This document shows, in pieces, positions 1 through 5,706 of a DNA stretch of 6,588 nt. The notes under the pieces are model-generated. The model was not told the origin of the DNA and searched no databases. It saw only the letters and a program-made list of their open reading frames with translations. The stretch is from a bacterium. GTDB lineage: Bacteria > Vulcanimicrobiota > Vulcanimicrobiia > Vulcanimicrobiales > SCRA01. Where the stretch lies: the NCBI GenBank assembly GCA_028869325.1, contig JAGWST010000476.1, positions 1-6,588 on the forward strand. Direction: 5' to 3'. The position numbers were made by a program, and so were the translations under genes. Positions within the stretch are counted from its first letter, which is position 1; each line of letters starts with the position of its first letter.

Positions 1-446
1 ACGTAGGGCACGAGCGGGGCCCCTTCACCCCCGGCGGCGCAATCGGCACGCCGGAAGTCGTAGGCGACCGTGACGCCCAGACGCTCGCGGATGGCGAAGG
101 CGTCGCCGATCTGCAGCGTGGCGCCGCCGGCGTCCGGGCGGCGTCCGAGGTGGTAGAGCGTCTGGCCGTGAGAGGCGGTGAAGTCGATCGCGATCCCGCG
201 CGCCACGCGCGCCCCCGCCTCGCCGAAGGCCGCGCCTACGTCGGCGTCCAGCTCGCAGACCGCGCGCGCGCCGCCGTCTGCAGGCGGCAGCGCCGCACGC
301 AATCGCGCGGCAAGCTCCTGCGTGTAGGGAACGCTCTCAAAGCGCTTCAAGCTCAGGTGGTAGCCCTGCGCGCGCGGCCGCAGATCGACGGCGGCCACGT
401 CGATGCCGTCGAGCGAGGTCCCCGAGATGAGTCCGACGACGATCAC
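1..446 (-). CDS. anmK: Anhydro-N-acetylmuramic acid kinase AnmK, N-terminal part (runs off the left edge)
   Basis: The minus strand from a GTG at 446-444 stays open to the window edge and gives 148 residues of a protein usually about 370 long. Family blocks appear in order: SGTSLDGID at 8-16 (N-terminal ATP/sugar-kinase signature), SHGQT at 92-96, LQIGD at 111-115, DFRRAD at 130-135 and AGGEGAPLVP at 138-147. AnmK belongs to the ASKHA kinase fold; it hydrolytically opens 1,6-anhydroMurNAc and phosphorylates it to MurNAc-6-phosphate in the cytoplasm, during cell-wall recycling. The catalytic Asp of the family lies beyond the window and cannot be checked. The GTG start shares bases with the TGA stop of the upstream hydrolase (GTGA, 443-446), which suggests translational coupling. 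The identity is secure; only completeness is unknown. Confidence 0.94.
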   Translation of the reverse strand, partial: MIVVGLISGTSLDGIDVAAVDLRPRAQGYHLSLKRFESVPYTQELAARLRAALPPADGGARAVCELDADVGAAFGEAGARVARGIAIDFTASHGQTLYHLGRRPDAGGATLQIGDAFAIRERLGVTVAYDFRRADCAAGGEGAPLVPY

Positions 447-1495
447 GACGCCTCGCGCGGCTCCGCGGCAGCCTCCGCATCCAGCAGCGCTGCCTCGAAG
501 ACGGCCTGGCGCAGCGCGCGCGTGTCGTTGCGGTCGACGTAGACGCTGTTGGTCAGCAACACGACCGCAAGGCCGCGCTCCGGATCGGCCCACAGGCAGG
601 TTCCCGTGAAGCCGGTGTGGCCGAACGTTCGCTCCGACCAGTAACGCCCGCACGAGTTGTTCTCGCTGGTACGCAACGCCCAGCCCAAGCCGCGCCGCAG
701 GATCGCATCCCACGCCTGCTCACGCACCGCCTCACGCGTCAGCGCCGCGGGCAGCAGGCGCTCGCGCTCCGGCTCCAAGTAACTTCGCGCGAGCGTGCTG
801 GCCGTGCGCGCATCGCCGAAGATCCCCGCGTGTCCGGAGACGCCGCCCATCGCATAGCACTTCTCGTCGTGGACCTCGCCGTGCATCAGCCGTCCGCGCC
901 AGCTGCAGCGCTCCGTGACGGCGATCCGCGCGCGCAATTGCGTGGACGGCAGGTAGCCCACGCCGGCGCCCGCGCCCAGCGGCTCGAGCACCTCGCGACG
1001 CACGAATGCGGCCAGCGGCACGCCGGCGGCACGCTCGATGACCAGCCCCAAGATGATGAAGCCCAGATCGCTGTAGACCACGCGCTCACCCGGCGCGGCT
1101 GCCAGCTCCGCCTCGAGGGTGAACTTGCGCACGTCGCCGTCGTCCAGCGTGCGCACATCGACGCCGGAGCGCAGGCCGCCCGTGTGCGCGAGCAGCATGC
1201 GCAGCGTGACGCCGGCGCCGGCATGGCGCCACTCCGGCACCCATGCTCCGATCGGCTCATCCAAGGCGAGGACGCCGCGCGCAGCCAGGCGCAACGCGGC
1301 CGTCGCCACGAAGAGCTTGGTGAGCGAGGCATAGTCGAATAGGGTGTCGCCTTGCACGATGTCGCGGCCTGGCCCGAGCTGGCCAACCGCAAGCTCCGCG
1401 GCCTCGCCGCCGCGCTCGACCCGCAGCACCGCCGCCGTGAAGCGCGATCCGGCATGCGCGTGCAGGACCGCCTCCGCGCGCGGCAACGCGATCAC
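443..1495 (-). CDS. Beta-lactamase-fold serine hydrolase, AmiE-like; probable N-acetylmuramyl-L-alanine amidase of muropeptide recycling
   Basis: This 350-residue protein has the class C beta-lactamase/penicillin-binding fold. The nucleophile motif is SLTK (Ser57, Lys60), the second motif is YSD (Tyr141-Asp143), and HTGFTG at 293-298 takes the place of KTG. The block GEVHDEKCYAMGG at 206-218 followed by GHAGIFG is characteristic of the YbbE/AmiE and EstB-like subgroup. No signal peptide is visible, so it should be cytoplasmic. In Bacillus subtilis, AmiE cuts the MurNAc-L-Ala bond after NagZ has removed GlcNAc; the position here between nagZ and anmK argues for the same step, perhaps on anhydroMurNAc-peptides. 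The start is GTG at 1495-1493, overlapping the nagZ stop by four bases. An esterase or D-amino-acid peptidase activity cannot be excluded from sequence alone; fold confidence is high, substrate confidence moderate. Confidence 0.88.
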   Translation of the reverse strand: MIALPRAEAVLHAHAGSRFTAAVLRVERGGEAAELAVGQLGPGRDIVQGDTLFDYASLTKLFVATAALRLAARGVLALDEPIGAWVPEWRHAGAGVTLRMLLAHTGGLRSGVDVRTLDDGDVRKFTLEAELAAAPGERVVYSDLGFIILGLVIERAAGVPLAAFVRREVLEPLGAGAGVGYLPSTQLRARIAVTERCSWRGRLMHGEVHDEKCYAMGGVSGHAGIFGDARTASTLARSYLEPERERLLPAALTREAVREQAWDAILRRGLGWALRTSENNSCGRYWSERTFGHTGFTGTCLWADPERGLAVVLLTNSVYVDRNDTRALRQAVFEAALLDAEAAAEPREAS

Positions 1496-3039
1496 GGCGA
1501 TACCGCCAGCGCCACCGGCATGCTCCCCGTCACGGGAGCCGCCCCCGTCAGCGCCTCCGCCACCGCCGCCAGGCTCACGTCTTCGTCGCCGAAGGTACAG
1601 AGCACGCAGCGCGCCTGCGGCAGCAGCTGGGCGTCGTGAGGCTCGCGCGCAACGATCAGCAGCGCATCGGGATAGAGGCCCAGGAGCGCGCGCGCGGCAT
1701 CGAGCTGCGCCGGATCGTGCTGCGCGCGGCGCACCACGACGGCGATGCGCGCGCCGTCGCCCGACGACTCGATCTCGCGGTGTGCGCGCTCCACGTCCTG
1801 GAGTGAGGGCGAAGGTCCCATGCGCACGGTCCGCGCATCGATTCCACGGCTCTGCAGCATCCTTGCGAGCGAGCCCTGGCTCTCGCGATCGACCGCGCCA
1901 CCCTCGGCGGCGGAGGGCGAGAAGGCAACCACCACGCAGCGGCTCTCCCGCTGCCAGTGCGGCAGCCTGCCGCGATACATCACGAGCGACCGGCGAGCCG
2001 CCTCGGCGGCTACCCCCGCGTCCGCGGCCGGCAGCTCCGGCGGCGCGTCCAGGCGCATCCGCAACGCGTCGACGCGTGCAACGGCCTGCTCCAATCGCTC
2101 CAGCGGCAACGCGCCGCTCCCCACGGCGGCCGCGATCGCGGAGGCGATGCGCTCCGCCAGCGCCAGCGTGTGGCTCACCACCAAGAGGTCGGCGCCGGCG
2201 CGCAACGCCTCCACGGCGCCGCGCTCGCTCCCCGGCCCCTTGGCGATCGCGCCCATCTCCAGGCAGTCGGTGATGCAGACGCCCCTGAACCCCAGCTCGT
2301 CACGCAGGAGATCGACCAGCAGGCGATGGGAGAGCGTGGCGGGGACGGCATCGGGCTCGAGCGCCGGAACGCGCACGTGCGCCGTCATAATGCCCGCGAT
2401 GCCCTGCTCGACGGCACGCCGGAACGGGAGCAGATCCCGCGCGCGCAGCGTCGCCGCCGGCGCATCGAGGACCGGCATGCCCAAGTGGCTGTCGTCGGCC
2501 GTGGCGCCGTGGCCCGGGAAGTGCTTGGCGACGGCGGCGACGCCGCCGGCCTCCAGCCCGCGCGCCACCGCCAAACCCAAGCGCGCGACACGCTCGGGAT
2601 CGTCACCGAACGAACGCGCCCCGATGACCGTGTTGCGCGGATCGCTCACGACGTCCAGCACCGGGGCGAAATCGAGGTTCGCGCCGGCACGGCGCAGGTC
2701 GCGCGCCAGCACCCGGCCGGCGCGCTCGCAGATCGCCTCGTCGCCGGCGGCGGCCAAGGCCATGGCCGAGGGCAGCTCGACCGCGCCGCGGCGCAGGCGC
2801 GCGACGCGACCCCCTTCCTGATCGACGGCCACCAGCAGGGGCGCGTGCGCCTCGCAGGCTTCGCGCACGCGATCGACCAGCCGGCGCGTGGCGGCGACAT
2901 CGACGACGTTGCGAGAAAAAAGTATGACGCCGGCGGGCCGCAGGGCACCGAGCGCCGTCAACGTCGCGCGCGAAGGCTCCGTTCCGTCGAAGCCCACGCA
3001 CAGCGTTCGCGCCGCGAGCCGCCGGAGATCGATCGCCAC
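1492..3039 (-). CDS. nagZ: Beta-N-acetylglucosaminidase NagZ, glycoside hydrolase family 3, two-domain
   Basis: The 515-residue protein starts at GTG 3039-3037. Residues 1 to about 335 form the GH3 TIM barrel: DQEGGRV at 73-79, RSFGDDP at 142-148, KHFPGHG at 172-178, then DSH at 183-185, the mobile-loop Asp-His pair serving as acid/base in NagZ enzymes. Asp258 in ITDCLEMGAI is the expected nucleophile. Residues about 345-515 form a second alpha/beta domain ending in a GH3-like tail (TGSMPVALAV), absent from the 341-residue E. coli enzyme but present in Bacillus-type NagZ. NagZ releases GlcNAc from GlcNAc-(anhydro)MurNAc-peptides. There is no signal peptide, unlike the exported Bacillus enzyme, so it should act in the cytosol on imported muropeptides. 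No good Shine-Dalgarno precedes the GTG, only 7 bases after the upstream stop, so coupled translation is likely. Confidence 0.94.
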   Translation of the reverse strand: MAIDLRRLAARTLCVGFDGTEPSRATLTALGALRPAGVILFSRNVVDVAATRRLVDRVREACEAHAPLLVAVDQEGGRVARLRRGAVELPSAMALAAAGDEAICERAGRVLARDLRRAGANLDFAPVLDVVSDPRNTVIGARSFGDDPERVARLGLAVARGLEAGGVAAVAKHFPGHGATADDSHLGMPVLDAPAATLRARDLLPFRRAVEQGIAGIMTAHVRVPALEPDAVPATLSHRLLVDLLRDELGFRGVCITDCLEMGAIAKGPGSERGAVEALRAGADLLVVSHTLALAERIASAIAAAVGSGALPLERLEQAVARVDALRMRLDAPPELPAADAGVAAEAARRSLVMYRGRLPHWQRESRCVVVAFSPSAAEGGAVDRESQGSLARMLQSRGIDARTVRMGPSPSLQDVERAHREIESSGDGARIAVVVRRAQHDPAQLDAARALLGLYPDALLIVAREPHDAQLLPQARCVLCTFGDEDVSLAAVAEALTGAAPVTGSMPVALAVSP

Positions 3040-3046
3040 GCGGCGA

Positions 3047-3490
3047 TCAGTGCAGGCGCACGATCTGCGCGATCGGCTCGCCGCCGACGATCGTCATGTA
3101 GACGTCGACGAGCTGGCCGGGCCGAAGGTCGCCGATCGAGAGCGGGTGATTTCCGCGCTCCTCGAGCGTGGTGGTGGGCGTCAGCACGATGCGGCGGCTG
3201 GCGCCCCCGGCGTGCACGACAAAGACGTTGCGCCCGTAGTCGACGGAGACGACGCGTCCGCTGATCACGCCGCCGCGCGCTGACTCCTGGTTGGCGCGGC
3301 CGCGGCCGTGGCGCTCGTTGCCGCTGTCCTCGTCGCCGTTGCCGTGGTCCCCGTGCGGCTTCTCGGCGAAGTACGGCGACATCGCCGCGGGGCTGGATAG
3401 CGCGAGGGCCGGCGTGGGCCAAGACGACGCGGACACCAAAAACGTGCCGATGGCGAGAGCCATAACCGCAAGGATCGGATGGACGCGCAT
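3047..3490 (-). CDS. Exported small protein with a DUF5666/OB-fold-like domain
   Basis: The ATG at 3490-3488 gives 147 residues; an in-frame GTG at 3508 would add six residues but has no purine-rich site before it, whereas GCGAG sits close to the ATG. Residues 1-30 are a signal peptide (hydrophobic stretch about 6-21, Ala-rich end PALA near 27-30). Residues about 45-68 are a His/Gly/Asp/Asn/Glu-rich flexible linker. Residues about 73-147 are beta-rich: VISGRVVSVD, a VFVVHAG strand, VLTPTTTLEE, then IGDLRPGQLVDVY and AQIVRLH, the pattern of DUF5666-type small beta-barrel domains. The biochemical role is unknown. It ends 7 bases before nagZ on the same strand, so it is probably the first gene of the recycling run, although it would sit outside the cytoplasmic membrane. 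The His/acidic linker could bind metal, which is only speculation. Confidence 0.72.
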   Translation of the reverse strand: MRVHPILAVMALAIGTFLVSASSWPTPALALSSPAAMSPYFAEKPHGDHGNGDEDSGNERHGRGRANQESARGGVISGRVVSVDYGRNVFVVHAGGASRRIVLTPTTTLEERGNHPLSIGDLRPGQLVDVYMTIVGGEPIAQIVRLH

Positions 3491-3498
3491 CTCGCTGT

Positions 3499-3528
3499 GG
3501 TAACGCACGGGAGAAAGGTTTCGTTACC
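3499..3528. promoter_or_regulatory. Perfect 7-bp inverted repeat in the divergent intergenic region; candidate operator
   Basis: GGTAACG at 3499-3505 is matched by its reverse complement CGTTACC at 3522-3528, with a 16-base spacer, so the half-site centres are 23 bases apart, about two helical turns. It lies in the 62-base gap between the DUF5666-nagZ run (leftward, ATG 3490) and the aldo/keto reductase (rightward, ATG 3553). The placement suits a dimeric regulator acting on both directions. It could also form a weak stem in a transcript leader. No convincing -35/-10 pair was found on either strand, so the assignment rests on symmetry and position only. Confidence 0.35.
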
Positions 3529-3552
3529 GCTACGCCGCAAAGCCTCCGTGCG

Positions 3553-4404
3553 ATGACCGATTTACCGCTTCGCCGGCTTGGCTCGACGGGTCTGCAGGTT
3601 ACGGCGCTGGGCATGGGGGGCGAGGGCATCCTCCGGACCTTTGGGTACGGCGCCGAGGCCTCCGCCGTGATCGAACGAGCCCTTGCCGAGGGTATCCGCT
3701 ACTTCGAGAGTGCCCGCGCTTACAGCGGGAGCGAGGGCTACTATGGCGCCACGCTGGGGCGGCGGCGCAGTAAGATCTTCCTCGCCTCGAAGGCGCACGA
3801 CCGCACGCGCCGGGGAGCGCTCGCCCAATTGACGACCACCCTGCGGGCGATGCGTACGGAGTATCTCGACCTGTGGCAGCTGCACGATGTCCGGGAGTGG
3901 GCGGAGGTGGAGTCCTTCCAGGAGTCCGACGGCGCCTACGCCGCCTTCGTCGAGGCGAAAGAGCGGGGCTTGGTGCGCTTCATCGGGGTCACGGGCCACC
4001 ATGATCCGGCCGTCTTGCGCGCCTGCCTCGAGCGCTTCCACTTCGATACCGTGCTCTTGCCGGTCAACCCGGCGGAGGCCGCCCGCGGCGCGTTCGCGCG
4101 TGAGGTCGTACCGGCGGCGCGGGCACGCGGAATGGGCGTCGTCGGGATGAAAGTGCTCTCGCGCGGATTGCTGCTCGACGCCCAGCTTGGCCTCTCCGCG
4201 GGCGAGCTCTTGCGCTACGCGCTCTCCCATGACGTCGACGCCGTCGTCGTGGGCTTCGACGATCCCGCTCAGGTCTCTGAGGCCGCGTCGGCGGCGCGCG
4301 CCTTCAAGTCGATGGAACGCGCGGAACGCACCGTCGTAGAGGCCGGCGTCGCCGCGCACGCGGCAAAGTTGACCTACTACCGGCGGACGCAGGCGCTGCG
4401 ATGA
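3553..4404 (+). CDS. Aldo/keto reductase family oxidoreductase
   Basis: This 283-residue protein opens with LRRLGSTGLQVTALGMGG, the usual N-terminus of the AKR TIM barrel. The tetrad region reads YFESARAYSGSE at 50-61: Tyr57 is the expected acid/base, but Glu52 stands where most members have Asp. Lys80 (FLASK) and His111 (LWQLHD) complete the tetrad. RFIGVTGHHD at 142-151 and VVGFDDPAQV at 232-241 are the later barrel strands, the latter near the usual NADPH-phosphate site. It should be a cytoplasmic NAD(P)H-dependent reductase of an unknown carbonyl substrate. It is shorter than the common 310-340 residues but has no obvious break. No start codon exists in frame between 3490 and 3553, so ATG 3553 stands, although no Shine-Dalgarno lies just upstream. 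It is transcribed away from the nagZ run and converges with the gene ending at 4419. Confidence 0.88.
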   Translation: MTDLPLRRLGSTGLQVTALGMGGEGILRTFGYGAEASAVIERALAEGIRYFESARAYSGSEGYYGATLGRRRSKIFLASKAHDRTRRGALAQLTTTLRAMRTEYLDLWQLHDVREWAEVESFQESDGAYAAFVEAKERGLVRFIGVTGHHDPAVLRACLERFHFDTVLLPVNPAEAARGAFAREVVPAARARGMGVVGMKVLSRGLLLDAQLGLSAGELLRYALSHDVDAVVVGFDDPAQVSEAASAARAFKSMERAERTVVEAGVAAHAAKLTYYRRTQALR

Positions 4405-4418
4405 GCGTTGGGCGGCCC

Positions 4419-4694
4419 TTACGCAAGAAGCGCGCCGGCATATGCACCACGGTTGCCGGCGGCAACCGCGGCACGCAAGGCCTTGACGCGCTCGTCATCT
4501 ACCGCCAGCCCCGCTAGCACGATACGCAACGCCAGCAGGGCCTCGTCGGCCGCACGCGCTCCGATGGCCTCGAACGCGCGGTAGTAGGGCTGCGCGGCGG
4601 GAATCTCACTGCGCTCGGCCAGCAGCGCATCGATGAGCGCCGTCTTCGGCATCCGCTTCTCGAAGAAGTAAGCGTCGATCGCGTCGGTGATCAT
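4419..4694 (-). CDS. Small hypothetical helical protein, 91 residues
   Basis: I do not recognise this family. ATG 4694-4692 follows the Gln-rich gene by 9 bases on the same strand, so the two are probably co-transcribed. The protein looks mostly alpha-helical and soluble: an acidic/aromatic start (DAIDAYFFEKRMPK at 4-17), a helix about 18-30, Tyr-Tyr at 37-38, and Ala/Leu-rich helices about 45-65 and 68-85. There is no signal peptide, membrane segment, Cys or metal motif. The third-position GC bias matches the neighbours. No ribosome-binding site is obvious, so translation may depend on the gene before it. It ends 14 bases from the convergent aldo/keto reductase stop, with no recognisable terminator between. 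Confidence 0.6.
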   Translation of the reverse strand: MITDAIDAYFFEKRMPKTALIDALLAERSEIPAAQPYYRAFEAIGARAADEALLALRIVLAGLAVDDERVKALRAAVAAGNRGAYAGALLA

Positions 4695-4703
4695 CGTGAG
4701 GTC

Positions 4704-5036
4704 TTACGGTGTCGGGGCGGTTGCGGCCTGCGGCGGAGCCGCCCGTTGCGTCTCCAAGTTCAAGATGAGCTGCTGGCTCAAGATCTCTTGGAGGCGCGCA
4801 CTCTGCCGGCTCAACGCGGACTGCAGCTCGATCCCATTCACCTGCTGTTGCAGCTGCATCTGCTGCCGGCTTTGGTCGAGCTGCCGCTGCAAGTTGGCGT
4901 CGAGCTGCTGCTGCACCAGCTGACTCTGGAGCCGGTACTGATCGGCGGCGTGCGGTGAGGTGCACGCCAACGCCGGAAAGACCAGAATAGCGAACACGAG
5001 CGTGCCCGCCTTTCTCGCGGAAGCCTTCTCAGTCAT
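4704..5036 (-). CDS. Gln-rich coiled-coil exported protein, possible lipoprotein, 110 residues
   Basis: ATG 5036-5034 is preceded by GAGGTG (5044-5049 on the minus strand), a good ribosome-binding site at suitable spacing. Residues 1-25 look like a signal sequence: Lys/Arg at 4-9, a hydrophobic core at about 12-22 and Cys25 in PALAC, an imperfect lipobox (Ala at -3, Ala at -1). Residues 31-98 contain 21 Gln in 68, with Leu, Val or Ile every three to four residues (for example 36, 40, 45, 49, 53, 62, 66), as expected of a long amphipathic helix or coiled coil. The last dozen residues are Pro/Ala/Thr-rich. It is probably a membrane-anchored or periplasmic oligomerising helix; function unknown. 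If the lipobox is not used, a type I signal peptide ending near Ala24 or Ala30 is the alternative. It sits between the propeller remnant and the 91-residue unknown. Confidence 0.72.
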   Translation of the reverse strand: MTEKASARKAGTLVFAILVFPALACTSPHAADQYRLQSQLVQQQLDANLQRQLDQSRQQMQLQQQVNGIELQSALSRQSARLQEILSQQLILNLETQRAAPPQAATAPTP

Positions 5037-5042
5037 GTTCTC

Positions 5043-5297
5043 TCACCTCGCTTCGAGGATGTAGACGCGGCCGGCGCCGCGATCGCTGGCGAAAACGATG
5101 CCGTCGCGATCAACGAAGAGATCGTTGACCTGCGCCGAGCGCTGGCCCGCGGGGGCATCGGGGACGCACGCGGCGAGCTCGCGTGGATGCTCAGGATCGC
5201 CGATGTCGACGTAGAGATAGCCGTCCCGCGCGATGAGCTGCATCGCTCCGCCGCGCCGCGGAAGATCGATCGTCGCGATTGGAAGCAAGCGGTTCAT
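5043..5297 (-). pseudogene. Remnant of an LVIVD-type beta-propeller-like protein with the interior missing
   Basis: The open frame from ATG 5297-5295 gives 84 residues. Residues about 31-82 look like the C-terminus of LVIVD-repeat proteins: DIGDPEHPREL at 31-41, PDAP, then VNDLFVDRDG, FASDR and a final VYILE. Residues 1-30 (PRRGGAMQLIARDGYLYV at 13-30) look like the N-terminal entry into such a protein, with a single blade-like strand. Family members normally have several hundred residues, so the repeats seem to have been lost by an in-frame deletion near 5205-5210, joining the first strand to the last repeat. No Shine-Dalgarno precedes the ATG. The end of the frame supplies the ribosome-binding site of the following gene. 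It could instead be expressed as a small protein; the remnant reading rests on remembered family patterns, not an alignment. Confidence 0.6.
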
Positions 5298-5353
5298 CGT
5301 TATGCGTGCGCTCGGCTAGCATGGAGTTCCACGATCGCGCGCGATTCCCCGCG

Positions 5354-5597
5354 CTACGCCGCTGAGCGCGCGGGAATGATCGGAACCAGGAGATAGCTCT
5401 CCCGTCCCGGTCCGGTGTGGATCGTCGTCGTGCCGCCTGACGGGATAGCACCCCTCGCCGACGGGGCGAAAGACGTCGGCTCTTAGGACTACGCCGTCGT
5501 CCATCGGGATCGGGAGGTCCCAATCGATCCGCATGCCGTCCCGTACCTCGGCAGCCTCTGGCATGCCAGGTACGGTTCGCGCCGCGCCGATCGTCAT
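5354..5597 (-). pseudogene. CocE/NonD-family hydrolase remnant: N- and C-terminal ends joined, middle deleted, frame changed
   Basis: ATG 5597-5595 with GGGGAG eight bases upstream opens a frame whose first 53 residues contain VRDGMRIDWDLPIPMDDG and LRADVFRPVGEG followed by YPV, the N-terminus of CocE/NonD-type (X-Pro dipeptidyl-peptidase-like) hydrolases. These are normally about 500-600 residues long. After codon 53 (5439) the frame loses family resemblance and runs into a TAG at 5318-5316. In the next frame, 5437-5354 encodes 27 residues beginning GGTTTIHTGPGRESYLL and then VPIIPAR, which matches the C-terminal end of the same family. The active-site Ser, Asp and His region is therefore gone, and the two ends meet near 5438 with a shift. 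Such a product cannot be an active hydrolase. The intact start region suggests recent loss or retention for the downstream genes. Confidence 0.72.
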
Positions 5598-5706
5598 CTT
5601 TCCCGCTCCCCTTCTTTGCCGGGTGTCGAAAAGGCGGACGAGCGGTCTCGCGGCCGGCGGGTATATGGCCAGACACATCCCATGCGCACGGGGGAGGGTT
5701 ACGCGT
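5598..5706. promoter_or_regulatory. Divergent intergenic region between the CocE remnant and the GYD gene
   Basis: This 109-base gap must hold the start signals for both directions. It contains two clear ribosome-binding sites: GGGGAG for the leftward frame (5606-5611, minus strand) and GGAGG for the rightward gene (5693-5697). TATATG at 5662-5667 could be a -10 element for the GYD gene, but no good -35 is seen 16-18 bases before it. No operator-like repeat was recognised. Confidence 0.3.
5693..5697 (+). promoter_or_regulatory. Shine-Dalgarno site fixing the GYD-protein start
   Basis: GGAGG within a G-rich run ends nine bases before ATG 5707. It decides for this start over the in-frame upstream ATG at 5533, which would add 58 residues with no family resemblance, antisense to the CocE remnant. 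Confidence 0.7.

Noticed and set aside
617..1342. Plus-strand open frame of 241 codons
   Set aside because: Antisense to the AmiE-like hydrolase; low-complexity composition and no family resemblance.
1957..3264. Long plus-strand open frame (435 codons) and others at 1344-2273 and 1745-2821
   Set aside because: They lie antisense to nagZ, are Arg/Ala/Gly-rich with no domain pattern, and arise from GC-rich codon bias.
3491..3508. GTG at 3508 as the start of the DUF5666-like protein
   Set aside because: It lacks a purine-rich site and sits at the palindrome; the ATG at 3490 gives a standard signal peptide with GCGAG just upstream.
3562..4359. Minus-strand open frame of 265 codons
   Set aside because: Exact antisense shadow of the aldo/keto reductase, whose motifs are clear.
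4402..4421. GGGCGGCCC between convergent stops as a terminator
   Set aside because: Only three-base arms pair and no T-run follows on either strand.
4687..4923. Cys-rich plus-strand frame of 78 codons resembling a metal-binding peptide
   Set aside because: The Cys clusters are the complement of CTG/CAG-rich Gln codons of the opposite coding gene; no ribosome-binding site or family pattern.
5316..5438. Continuation of the CocE N-terminal frame to its TAG as a real 93-residue protein
   Set aside because: After residue 53 the sequence is Arg/Asp/His-rich without resemblance, while the neighbouring frame encodes the family's C-terminus.
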